The notes beneath the pieces are model-generated. The model did no database searches. It was given only the letters and a program-made list of their open reading frames with translations, and was not told the origin of the DNA. From NCBI RefSeq assembly GCF_013112485.1, contig NZ_JABFHG010000006.1:1-64000 (forward strand): a DNA stretch of 64,000 nucleotides, in the 5' to 3' direction. Both the position numbers and the translations under genes were made by a program. This stretch comes from Roseicella sp. DB1501 (GTDB taxonomy: Bacteria > Pseudomonadota > Alphaproteobacteria > Acetobacterales > Acetobacteraceae). Each line of letters begins with the position of its first letter. Position 1 is the first letter of the stretch. Shown piece after piece: positions 33,955 to 42,703 of this stretch.

Positions 33955-36411
33955 ATGAGTGGTGGGTTTTTCGCGCATCCGATCCTGAATTCGCCCTACG
34001 ACCCGCCATTTCGGCATTGGGAGCTCGATCCGGACGGGCAACCGACGTCGCGTATCCTCGAAAGCCGGCGCCGCTCCGATCTGATCACGCCCGTGCCCAA
34101 GCCGAAGAAGCGACGGGCCGGTCGCGGCCAGTCCCAGATGATCTTCGACGGTGGTGACGGGCTCTCCTCCGAGGCTCAGGAGTACAATCCTACGCCCATC
34201 ATCAACGAAGTGCGCGGCTTCGTTGAGGCCTGGCGAAACCTGCCGAACCCGGACCAGTGGCTGGTTTCGCCGGAGACCGCCCGCCTGCTGCAGCACTGGC
34301 GGCATCACCCCTTCCAGGGCGTCCGCCCCTTCTTCTGCCAGGTCGAGGCGGTCGAGACCGCGATCTGGCTCGCCGAAGTCGCCCCCAAGCTCGGCACCCG
34401 CGCGGCGAAGTTTGCGGCCCACCTGAAGGGCGCCAACGCCCAGGCGAACCCGGAGCTGATGCGCCTCGCGCTCAAGCTCGCCACCGGCGCCGGCAAGACG
34501 ACGGTCATGGCCATGCTGATCGCCTGGCAGATGGTCAACGCCGCCCGCCATCCGAACAGCAAGCAGTTCTCCCGAGGCTTCCTCATCGTGGCGCCGGGCA
34601 TCACCATCCGGGATCGGCTCCGCGTGCTCCTGCCGAACGACCCGGACAGCTACTACCGGCACCGGGAGATCGTGCCCCCGGACATGCTGCCCGACATCGA
34701 CCGGGCGAAGATCGTCATCACCAACTACCACGCCTTCAAGCTGCGGGAGCGCATCGACATCGCCAAGGGCACCCGCTCGGCCCTGGAAGGCTGGCGGGGA
34801 GAGAAGCTCGAGACGCTGGAAACCGAGGGCCAGATGCTCCAGCGGGTCATGCCGGGGCTGATGGGCCTGAAGAACATCGTCGTCCTGAACGACGAGGCGC
34901 ATCACTGCTATCGCGAGCGTGTCGCTGATGACAGCATAGAGGATCTCAAGGGCGACGAGAAGGAAGAAGCCAAGGAAAACAACGAAGCCGCCCGCATGTG
35001 GATCAGCGGGTTGGAGGCGGTGAAGCGCAAGCTCGGCATCGCCACTGTCTACGACCTCTCCGCGACGCCCTTCTTCCTGCGCGGCTCCGGCTATGTCGAA
35101 GGGACGCTGTTCCCCTGGACCATGAGCGACTTCTCCCTCATGGACGCGATCGAATGCGGCATCGTGAAGTTGCCGCGCGTGCCGGTGGCCGACAACGTCC
35201 CGGGCGGCGACACGCCGCGCTTCCGCAACCTGTGGGAGCACATCGGCAAGGAGATGCCGAAGAAGGGTCGCGGGGCGGCCGGCGCCCTCGATCCGCTGAA
35301 GCTGCCGACCGAGCTGCTGACGGCGCTCGACGCGCTCTACGGCCACTACCGCAAGACCTTCGATCTCTGGCAGGAGAACGGCCTCGGCGTGCCGCCGGTC
35401 TTCATCGTGGTGTGCAACAACACCGCGACCTCGGAGCTGGTCTACAAATACATCTCCGGCTTCCACCGCCAGAACGAGGACGAGAGCGAGAGCTTCGAAA
35501 ACGGAAGGCTGGAGCTGTTCCGCAACCACGACGAGTACGGCAACCGCCTGGCCCGCCCCAACACCATCCTGGTGGACAGCGCGCAGCTCGAATCCGGCGA
35601 GTCCCTGGACAAGAACTTCCGGGACATGGCCGCCGACGAGATCGAGCGCTTCCGGCGCGAGATGGTGGAACGCACCGGCGACGCCCGCGCCGGCGAGACC
35701 ATGGACGACGCCACCCTGCTGCGCGAGGTGATGAACACCGTCGGCAAGAAGGGGCGCCTCGGCGAGCAGGTGCGCTGCGTCGTCTCCGTCTCCATGCTGA
35801 CCGAGGGCTGGGACGCCAACACCGTCACCCACATCCTCGGAGTGCGCGCCTTCGGCACCCAGCTCCTCTGCGAGCAGGTGGTGGGCCGCGGGCTACGCCG
35901 GCAGTCTTATGATCTGAACGAGGAGGGGCTGTTCAACGTCGAGTACGCCGACGTGCTCGGCATCCCCTTCGACTTCGCCGCCAAGCCCGTCATCGCCCCG
36001 CCGGCCAAGCCGCGGGAGACGGTGCGCGCCCACGCCGTCCGTCCCGAGCGCGACGCGCTGGAGATCACCTTCCCCCGCGTGGAGGGCTACCGCGTCGAGC
36101 TGCCGGACGAGCGGCTGGAGGCGAAGTTCGGCCCGGATTCGGTGCTGGAGCTCACGCCGACGCTGGTCGGCCCCTCCGTCACGCAGAACCAGGGCATCAT
36201 CGGCGAGGCGGTGGACCTGACGATCCAGCACCTGGAGGATGTCCGCGCCTCGACCATCCTGTTCAACCTGGCACGGCACCTCATCTACCACACCTACCGC
36301 GACCCGGGCGCGGAGCCGAAGCTGCACCTGTTCGGTCAGATGAAGCGGATCGTCCGTCAATGGCTGGATGGCGGCTATCTGCGCTGCACCGGCGGCACCT
36401 TCCCGGCGTAG
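33955..36411 (+). CDS. Type III-like restriction helicase subunit (BPTD_3080-like), ended by TAG
   Basis: 818 residues from the ATG at 33955; an upstream non-ATG start at 33877 is possible. Begins FFAHPILNSPYDPPFRHWELD, typical of this res family. SF2 motifs: LKLATGAGKTTVMAMLIAW (Walker A), VVLNDEAHHCYRE (DEAH-like), VYDLSATPFFL (motif III), VSVSMLTEGWDANTVTHILGVRAF and CEQVVGRGLRR (motifs V-VI). The stop is a lone TAG; the same frame continues for 196 codons into the nuclease domain. Relatives have one long polypeptide here, so this is probably a nonsense mutation or an unusual split. It pairs with the methyltransferase downstream. Confidence 0.85.
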   Translation: MSGGFFAHPILNSPYDPPFRHWELDPDGQPTSRILESRRRSDLITPVPKPKKRRAGRGQSQMIFDGGDGLSSEAQEYNPTPIINEVRGFVEAWRNLPNPDQWLVSPETARLLQHWRHHPFQGVRPFFCQVEAVETAIWLAEVAPKLGTRAAKFAAHLKGANAQANPELMRLALKLATGAGKTTVMAMLIAWQMVNAARHPNSKQFSRGFLIVAPGITIRDRLRVLLPNDPDSYYRHREIVPPDMLPDIDRAKIVITNYHAFKLRERIDIAKGTRSALEGWRGEKLETLETEGQMLQRVMPGLMGLKNIVVLNDEAHHCYRERVADDSIEDLKGDEKEEAKENNEAARMWISGLEAVKRKLGIATVYDLSATPFFLRGSGYVEGTLFPWTMSDFSLMDAIECGIVKLPRVPVADNVPGGDTPRFRNLWEHIGKEMPKKGRGAAGALDPLKLPTELLTALDALYGHYRKTFDLWQENGLGVPPVFIVVCNNTATSELVYKYISGFHRQNEDESESFENGRLELFRNHDEYGNRLARPNTILVDSAQLESGESLDKNFRDMAADEIERFRREMVERTGDARAGETMDDATLLREVMNTVGKKGRLGEQVRCVVSVSMLTEGWDANTVTHILGVRAFGTQLLCEQVVGRGLRRQSYDLNEEGLFNVEYADVLGIPFDFAAKPVIAPPAKPRETVRAHAVRPERDALEITFPRVEGYRVELPDERLEAKFGPDSVLELTPTLVGPSVTQNQGIIGEAVDLTIQHLEDVRASTILFNLARHLIYHTYRDPGAEPKLHLFGQMKRIVRQWLDGGYLRCTGGTFPA

Positions 36412-36999
36412 CTGCTCTACCGTGAACTGGCGGACATGGCGGCGGCGCGCATCAAGGCGGCCATCACCGAGACCCTGGCCGGCGAGCGACCGGTGAAGGC
36501 CATCCTGGACGCCTACAACCCCACCGGCTCCACCAGCCATGTGAACTTCACCACCTCGAAGGCGCTGCGCTGGCAGACGGCGCCGAACCGCAGCCACGTC
36601 AACTGGGTGGTCTGCGACAGCGATTGGGAGGCGGAGTTCTGCCGCGTCGCCGAGGCGCATCCGCGCGTGCTGGCCTATGTGAAGAACCAGGGGCTGGGCT
36701 TCGAGGTGCCCTATCTGCTCGGCTCCACCCCGCGCCGCTACCGCCCGGACTTCCTGCTGCGCATCGATGACGGCGGGACGGAGCCGCTGAACCTGGTCGT
36801 CGAGATCAAGGGCTATCGCGGCGAGGACGCGGTGGAGAAGGCCAACACCATGCGCGCCTACTGGGTGCCGGGCGTCAACAACCTGCAATCCTTCGGCCGC
36901 TGGGCCTTCGCAGAGTTCACCGAGGTGTTCGAGATCGAGGCCGAGTTCGGCCGTCTGATGGACCAGTTCAGCGCGGCCCAGCCCGCGGCGGCCGAGTAA
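36412..36999 (+). CDS. Nuclease-domain remainder of the restriction subunit
   Basis: The frame after the TAG opens LLYRELADMAAARIKAAI and runs to 36999. An in-frame ATG at 36436 could restart translation and would give 187 residues. It contains VVCDSDWEAEFCRVAE and the PD-(D/E)XK nuclease core RYRPDFLLRI, then LNLVVEIKGYRGED, so the catalytic Asp and the Glu-x-Lys are intact. This is the DNA-cutting domain of the same enzyme, detached by the stop. Suppression, reinitiation or inactivity are all possible. A 13-base gap separates it from the methyltransferase gene. Confidence 0.8.
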   Translation: MLYRELADMAAARIKAAITETLAGERPVKAILDAYNPTGSTSHVNFTTSKALRWQTAPNRSHVNWVVCDSDWEAEFCRVAEAHPRVLAYVKNQGLGFEVPYLLGSTPRRYRPDFLLRIDDGGTEPLNLVVEIKGYRGEDAVEKANTMRAYWVPGVNNLQSFGRWAFAEFTEVFEIEAEFGRLMDQFSAAQPAAAE

Positions 37000-37012
37000 G
37001 GGGGCGGGTCGT

Positions 37013-40000
37013 ATGGCTTACGAGGCACAACAGGATCGCTTCCTCGCCGCGCTGCGCGAGCGCGGCGGCTCGGCCGGCAATGGCGCGCTGCGGGAGGCGC
37101 TGGGCTGGGCCGACAGCACCTATGACCGGGTGAAGCAGGCACTGCTGGACGCCGGCGCGATCCTGCCCGGGCGCGGCCGCGGCGGCTCCGTGCGGCTGGC
37201 GGACGCGGAGGCGGTCACGCCCGACCTGCCCCTGCCGTCGCCGGCGGCCGCGCCGCGCGCCGCCGCCATGGCCCAGGCGCCCCGCACCCGCACCGCGGCC
37301 GCGCCACGCGCGGCCCCCGCCGCCGGCCCCGGCCGCCCGGTGCAGAGCTACCGGCACGATGACGCCACGCGGAAGAACATCCCCACCGCCGAGTTCGAAT
37401 CCGTGATGCGGGCAGAGGACAAGACGCCCATCCAGCTTGCCTATGAGCGGCGCAGCCGCGACCTGGACCCGCAACTCGTCTGGCGCGGCAAGGACGAGCA
37501 GGATTGGTCCGACCTGATCGTGCAGGCACCGCCGCTCTACATTCAGGAGAAGGTGCACCCGCAGGTCCTGATCGAGGATCTGAAGCGCCAGAGCCGGCAG
37601 CGCACGCAGGAGGCACCGGGCGCGATGCCCGACCTCTTCGCCGACTTCAATGGGCTGCTGGACAGCGCGGCGGCGACGGAATTCTACCGGCACGACCAGC
37701 ACTGGTCGAACCGCATGATCCTGGGGGACTCGCTCTCCGTCATGGCCAGCCTGGCAGAGCGGGAAGGGCTGCGCGGGCAGGTGCAGTGCATCTATTTCGA
37801 CCCGCCCTACGGCATCAAGTTCAACTCCAACTTCCAGTGGAGCACGACGAGCAAAGACGTGAAGGATGGTGACCGCGATCATGTGACGCGGGAGCCTGAG
37901 CAAGTGCGCGCGTTCCGCGACACTTGGCGCGACGGCATCCATTCATATCTGACCTACCTGCGAGATCGGCTGACGGTGGCGCGCGACCTGCTCCATGAGA
38001 GCGGCAGCATCTTCGTGCAGATCGGTGATGAGAACGTCCATCGCGTGCGGGCGCTGATGGATGAGATTTTTGGCGAGACCAACATCGTAAGCGAAATTGT
38101 AGTTCAGAAGACATACGGGTTTTCTAGCGATGCGATCTCAAATGTTTCGGACTACGTTCTTTGGTACTCTAAGAAAAGACCATCTCTTAAGAGCCGCCCC
38201 CTTTATCGAGAAAAGCCGTATGAACTTGGAAAAGGGAATGCTACTTGGCTCATGGCGGCAGATTTCTCTTATCGAGGCGTGACTGCCGCTGAAAGGGAGG
38301 GGCGTGCGCCTATCCCAGCGGGGGCTAAGCCATACAACCCGGATAATCTAATTTCGCAGGGTCGAGCAGCTGATCCCCAACCTTTTGAATATCGCGGGGT
38401 TGGGCAAGATCCATACGGTAGAAATTCTCATTGGAAGCCTAATTATCCAGCCGGTATGCAGCGTCTCGTGAGATCCGAACGCGTTCACGTTGCAGAGAAT
38501 AGCTTTCGCTATCGACGCTATCATTCTGACTTTTCTGCGCTACCATATTCAAATATTTGGACAGACACGGGAACGGGCAATTTCACCGACGAAAAAATAT
38601 ATGTCGTCCAGACTGGCGCAAAGATTGTTGAGCGCTGCCTTCTCATGGCTACTGACCCTGGCGACCTCGTGCTCGATCCTACTTGTGGTTCGGGAACTAC
38701 TGCTTACGTCGCTGAGCAATGGGGCCGTCGCTGGATTACCATCGACACCTCCCGTGTCTCCCTGGCGCTGGCCCGTTCGCGCCTGATGGGCGCGCGCTAT
38801 CCCTATTACCTGCTGGCCGACAGCCCCGAGGGTCAGCGCAAGGAAGCCGAGGTCACCCGCGCCCCGCCCAAGACCACGCCGACGCAGAACCGCCTGCGCC
38901 AGGGCTTCGTCTATGAGCGTTTGCCGCACATTACCCTCGGCGACATTGCCCGCAATGTCGAGATCGACGTGATCTGGGAGCAAGCGCAGACGATCCTGGA
39001 ACCGCTCCACGCTACGCTCAACCAGGTCCTCGGAAAGGCCTGGCAGGAATGGGAAATCCCGCGCGAGGCCGGGCTCGACTGGCCTGCTAAGGCGAAGGAG
39101 GTCCATGCTGCCTGGTGGCAGGCGCGCATCGCCCGGCAGAAGGAGATCGACGCCTCCATCGCCGCCAAGGCCGATGTCGAATACCTCTACGACAAGCCTT
39201 ATGAGGACCGCTCGCGCACCCGCGTCGCCGGCCCCTTCACGGTGGAGAGCCTCTCGCCGCACCGGACGCTCGCGGTGGATTGGGATGACGAGCTGATCGA
39301 CACCCTCGCCGCCGCCGAGGGCCGCCGCGCCGCGCCAGACCGGGACACGGCGGTGCGCGACTTCGCCTCCATGATCCTGGAGAACCTGCGCACCGCCGGC
39401 GTGCAGCAGGCTGACAAGGCCGACCGCATCAGCTTCACCAGCCTCACCGGCTGGCCCGGCAGCTTCATCGCCGCCGAGGGCCGCTTCATCGAGGGTGGGC
39501 AGGAACGCCGCGCCGGCATCTTCATCGGCCCTGAATTCGGCACCGTTGCCCGCCCCGATCTGGTGGCCGCGGCGCGTGAGGCCGGCGATGCTGGCTTCGA
39601 CCTGCTGATCGCCTGCGCCTTCGCCTACGACGCCCACTCGGCCGAGTTCGACCGCCTCGGCCGGGTGCGGGTGCTGAAGGCGCGCATGAACCCCGACCTG
39701 CACATGGCGAGGGACCTGAAGGCCACCGGCGCCGGCAATCTCTTCGTCGTCTTCGGCGAGCCCGACATCCGCATCGACACCCTGCCGGACGGCATGGTGC
39801 AGGTGACGATCGAGGGCGTGGACGTGTTCAAACCGCAGACCGGCGAGGTGGTCTCCGAGGGCAAGGAGGGCATTGCGCTGTGGATGATCGACACCGACTA
39901 CAACGAGGAGAGCTTCTTCATCCGACACGCCTACTTCCTTGGCGCCAACGACCCCTACAAGGCGCTGAAGACGACACTGCGGGCGGAGATCGACGAGGAG

Positions 40001-40123
40001 GCGTGGGCCAGCCTGAACAGCGACGTCTCCCGCCCCTTCCCGAAGCCGGCATCGGGGCGGATCGCGGTGAAGGTGATCAACCACCTCGGCGACGAGGTGA
40101 TGAAGGTGTTCAGCGTGGCATGA
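37013..40123 (+). CDS. DNA methyltransferase (Mod) of the restriction cassette
   Basis: 1036 residues. An N-terminal winged-helix-like domain (1-65, NGALREALGWADSTYDRVKQALLDAG) and an Ala/Pro linker come first. The beta-class methyltransferase core has IYFDPPYGIKF (motif IV, near 260) and LVLDPTCGSGTTAYVAEQWGRRW (motif I, near 560). A long C-terminal region (650-1036) has no motif I recognise. Bases of about 38085-38700, encoding the stretch between the motifs where target recognition resides, are markedly richer in A and T and use atypical codons. It overlaps the helicase gene downstream by four bases. Modifies host DNA against the paired nuclease. Confidence 0.88.
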   Translation: MAYEAQQDRFLAALRERGGSAGNGALREALGWADSTYDRVKQALLDAGAILPGRGRGGSVRLADAEAVTPDLPLPSPAAAPRAAAMAQAPRTRTAAAPRAAPAAGPGRPVQSYRHDDATRKNIPTAEFESVMRAEDKTPIQLAYERRSRDLDPQLVWRGKDEQDWSDLIVQAPPLYIQEKVHPQVLIEDLKRQSRQRTQEAPGAMPDLFADFNGLLDSAAATEFYRHDQHWSNRMILGDSLSVMASLAEREGLRGQVQCIYFDPPYGIKFNSNFQWSTTSKDVKDGDRDHVTREPEQVRAFRDTWRDGIHSYLTYLRDRLTVARDLLHESGSIFVQIGDENVHRVRALMDEIFGETNIVSEIVVQKTYGFSSDAISNVSDYVLWYSKKRPSLKSRPLYREKPYELGKGNATWLMAADFSYRGVTAAEREGRAPIPAGAKPYNPDNLISQGRAADPQPFEYRGVGQDPYGRNSHWKPNYPAGMQRLVRSERVHVAENSFRYRRYHSDFSALPYSNIWTDTGTGNFTDEKIYVVQTGAKIVERCLLMATDPGDLVLDPTCGSGTTAYVAEQWGRRWITIDTSRVSLALARSRLMGARYPYYLLADSPEGQRKEAEVTRAPPKTTPTQNRLRQGFVYERLPHITLGDIARNVEIDVIWEQAQTILEPLHATLNQVLGKAWQEWEIPREAGLDWPAKAKEVHAAWWQARIARQKEIDASIAAKADVEYLYDKPYEDRSRTRVAGPFTVESLSPHRTLAVDWDDELIDTLAAAEGRRAAPDRDTAVRDFASMILENLRTAGVQQADKADRISFTSLTGWPGSFIAAEGRFIEGGQERRAGIFIGPEFGTVARPDLVAAAREAGDAGFDLLIACAFAYDAHSAEFDRLGRVRVLKARMNPDLHMARDLKATGAGNLFVVFGEPDIRIDTLPDGMVQVTIEGVDVFKPQTGEVVSEGKEGIALWMIDTDYNEESFFIRHAYFLGANDPYKALKTTLRAEIDEEAWASLNSDVSRPFPKPASGRIAVKVINHLGDEVMKVFSVA

Positions 40124-42186
40124 CGGAATTCCGCATCGCCGACACCTTCACCAGCAGCCTGGCCCGCTTGACGGCGCAGGAGCAGAAGGCGGTGAAGACC
40201 ACCGCCTTCGACCTGCAGATGGACCCGTCCTCGCCGGGCCTGTCCTTCCACAAGCTGGATCGGGCGCAGGACAAGAACTTCTGGTCGGTGCGGGTGAACG
40301 CCGACATCCGCCTGATCGTCCACCGCACGCCGTCCAGCCTGCTGCTGGTGCATGTGGACCACCACGACAAGGCCTATCGCTGGGCCGAGCGCCGGCGCAT
40401 CGAGCGCCACCCCACCACCGGGGCGATGCAGCTGGTGGAGGTGCGGGAGCGGGTCGAGGAACTGCCTGCCGCCGCGCCATCGCCCGCGGCGGCTCCGGGC
40501 CTGAAGCTGTTCGCCGGGCTCCGCAAGCTGGAGCTGATGAGCTTCGGCGTGCCGGAGGACTGGGTCGAGGATGTGCGCGCCGCCACCGAGGCGTCGCTCT
40601 TCGAGCTGCTGCCCCATCTGCCGCAGGAAGCGCAGGAGGCGCTGCTGCGCCTGGCGGTGGGCGAGAAGCCCGAGGCTCCGAAGCCCGCCCCTGCCGAAAC
40701 CGACCCCTTCGCCCATCCCGACGCCCAGCGCCGCTTCCGGGTGCTGCAGGACGTGGAGGAGCTGCGGCGCGCGCTGGATTTCCCCTGGGATCGCTGGGCC
40801 GTCTTCCTACACCCCGCGCAGCGCGAGCTGGTGGAGCGGCGCTATTCCGGCCCGGCCCGCGTGACCGGCTCTGCCGGCACAGGCAAGACCATCGTCGCGC
40901 TGCATCGGGCGGCGCATCTGGCGCGGCGGAATCCGCAGGCGCGGGTGCTGCTGACCACCTTTTCGAAGCCCCTGGCCAAGGCGCTGGCCATGCGGCTGGC
41001 GAGCCTCGTGGAGGGGGAGGCGGGGATCACCGGCCGGATCGAGGCCCAGTCCCTGACCGGCGCCGCCTACGAGCTGTACGGCAAGCTCTTCGGCCAACCC
41101 AACATCGCTTCGGGCGGCGTCGTCCAGGGGCTGCTGCGGAAGGCCGCGGCCAAGGCGGAGGGTGCCAAGTTCCCGCTCCCATTCCTCGTGAACGAATGGA
41201 CCGAGGTGGTGGACGCCCAGCAATTGATGTCCTGGGACACCTATCGGGAGGCGCTGCGCTTGGGCCGTAAGACCCGCCTCGGAGAGAAGCAGCGACGCGC
41301 GCTGTGGTCGGTCTTCGAGGAGGTGCAGGCCGGGTTGCGGGCGCAGAAGCTGGTGACCTGGGCGCAGGTCTTCGGCCGCCTTGCCAACCTGGCTGGCTCG
41401 GGCAAGGCGCTGGGCTACGACTTCGTGGTGGTGGACGAGGCGCAGGACCTCAGCATGGCCGAGGCCCGCTTCCTGGCAGCCATGGCGGGCGGCAAACCCG
41501 ATGGGCTGTTCTTCACGGGCGACCTCGGCCAGCGCATCTTCCAGCAGCCCTTCTCGTGGAAGGCCATGGGCATCGATGTGCGCGGCCGCTCGCACGGCCT
41601 GAAGATCAACTACCGCACGTCGCATCAGATCCGCACCCAGGCGGACCGGCTGCTGCCCGGCATGGTATCGGACGTGGACGGCACCCGGGAGAGCCGCCGC
41701 GGCACCGTCTCGCTGTTCGACGGCCCGGCGCCGGTGATCGGGCTGTTCCAGGATGAGGCGGATGAAGCAGCCGCCGTCGGCACCTGGATCGCCGAGAGGC
41801 TGCGGGAGGGATGCGCCCCGGAGGAGGTCGGCATCCTGGTCCGCTCGCAAGGCGAGGTCGCCCGCGCCCTGGCTGCGGTCAAGGCGGCCGGCGCGAAGGG
41901 CACGGAGTTCGACGAGAAGGTGGAGGTGGTGCCCGGCGCTGTCTCGATCAGCCAGATGCACTTGGCGAAGGGGCTAGAGTTCCGCGCGGTGGCCGTCATG
42001 GCCTGTGACGACGAGGTGCTGCCCCTCCAGGAGCGCGTCGAGAGCGTGACGGACGAAGCGGACCTCGAGGAGGTCTACGAGACGGAACGGCACCTGCTCT
42101 ATGTCGCCTGCACCCGGGCACGGGATAATTTGTGGGTGTCGGGCGTGGGACCGGGATCGGAGTTCCTGCGCGACGTCACTGGCTGA
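40120..42186 (+). CDS. RelE-like domain fused to UvrD-family helicase
   Basis: 688 residues. Residues 1-90 read like a RelE/ParE-type fold: FTSSLARLTAQEQKAVKTTAFDL, then DKNFWSVRVNADIRLIVHRTPSSLLLVHVDHHDKAYRWAERR. After a linker, residues 220-688 form a UvrD/Rep SF1 helicase: GSAGTGKTIVALHRAAHLA (Walker A), YDFVVVDEAQDLSMAEA (Walker B), GDLGQRIFQ, LKINYRTSHQIR (motif IV), VSISQMHLAKGLEFRAVAVMAC and LLYVACTRARDNLWVS (motif VI). Its ATG overlaps the Mod stop. It closes the defence operon, 300 bases from tRNA-Arg. Whether the RelE-like part cuts RNA is unknown. Confidence 0.85.
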   Translation: MTEFRIADTFTSSLARLTAQEQKAVKTTAFDLQMDPSSPGLSFHKLDRAQDKNFWSVRVNADIRLIVHRTPSSLLLVHVDHHDKAYRWAERRRIERHPTTGAMQLVEVRERVEELPAAAPSPAAAPGLKLFAGLRKLELMSFGVPEDWVEDVRAATEASLFELLPHLPQEAQEALLRLAVGEKPEAPKPAPAETDPFAHPDAQRRFRVLQDVEELRRALDFPWDRWAVFLHPAQRELVERRYSGPARVTGSAGTGKTIVALHRAAHLARRNPQARVLLTTFSKPLAKALAMRLASLVEGEAGITGRIEAQSLTGAAYELYGKLFGQPNIASGGVVQGLLRKAAAKAEGAKFPLPFLVNEWTEVVDAQQLMSWDTYREALRLGRKTRLGEKQRRALWSVFEEVQAGLRAQKLVTWAQVFGRLANLAGSGKALGYDFVVVDEAQDLSMAEARFLAAMAGGKPDGLFFTGDLGQRIFQQPFSWKAMGIDVRGRSHGLKINYRTSHQIRTQADRLLPGMVSDVDGTRESRRGTVSLFDGPAPVIGLFQDEADEAAAVGTWIAERLREGCAPEEVGILVRSQGEVARALAAVKAAGAKGTEFDEKVEVVPGAVSISQMHLAKGLEFRAVAVMACDDEVLPLQERVESVTDEADLEEVYETERHLLYVACTRARDNLWVSGVGPGSEFLRDVTG

Positions 42187-42335
42187 CTGAGGAGCATCGG
42201 GGCGCAGAAGGCCGGCAATGGAGATCGAGCTGGGGGCAGTCTCGCACCAACCTCCCAACCGAGATTCGAAACGTCCGGCCCGGTCTGCCCTGGTAGGCCT
42301 CTGTTCTGCATAGCTTTTGAAGCTTGGGACTAAAT

Positions 42336-42470
42336 CGGCCAAGTCCCAAGGTCTGGAGAGAATCCGCCGTCCGGAGAGAGATTCGGGCTCTCGTTGCGGC
42401 GCCGCACTCCCAAGGTCCCTTCGCCAACCCTGGCGCAACCTGCGGTTCCAGATGCCGGCCGGCCAACCGG
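42336..42470 (-). repeat. Degenerate direct repeat / gene remnant, right copy
   Basis: Imperfect copy of 1668-1800 (shared tcggccaagtcccaaggt, agaatccgcc, ccggagag, aacctg). On the minus strand it encodes RRILSRPWDLADL, matching the other copy's WRILPKPWDLADG. It lies between the end of the defence operon and the 3' end of tRNA-Arg, where an island boundary would be expected. The rest of the 42187-42492 gap has no gene. Confidence 0.5.
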
Positions 42471-42492
42471 AGAGCGAGTTTGTGGAAGGAAA

Positions 42493-42569
42493 TGGTGTCC
42501 CCGGCGGGATTCGAACCCACGGCCCCCAGATTAGGAATCTGGTGCTCTATCCGGCTGAGCTACGGAGAC
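42493..42569 (-). tRNA. tRNA-Arg, anticodon CCT
   Basis: Minus-strand 77-base tRNA with encoded CCA. Acceptor stem GTCTCCG pairs with CGGGGAC; D-arm GCTCAGCCGGATAGAGC; anticodon stem CCAGATT-CCT-AATCTGG; T-arm GTGGGTTCGAATCCCGC. The loop reads CCT, so Arg. Its 3' end faces the mobile left part of the window, the usual orientation for an island integrated into a tRNA 3' end. I did not find a second copy of that 3' end inside the window. Confidence 0.95.
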
Positions 42570-42703
42570 GCGGCATCCTGCTTAGCATGCCGGGCCGGGC
42601 GCTTGAAGCGCCTGCCCGATCCGCTGGCCTGTCCGCCGGCGCAAGCAACCGCCCTGGCCCCTTGCCCGTTGGCGCGGATAGCATCATCAGGACAAGTTCG
42701 AAC

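Noticed and set aside
33895-35832. A 645-codon minus-strand frame opposite the restriction helicase
   Set aside because: Val/Leu/His-rich mirror of a strongly coding plus-strand gene with SF2 motifs.
33955-42186. BREX, DISARM or Dnd/Ssp classification of the defence cassette
   Set aside because: No PglZ phosphatase, BrxC/BrxL ATPase, DUF1998, PLD nuclease, DndB-E or SspB-D-like proteins are visible.
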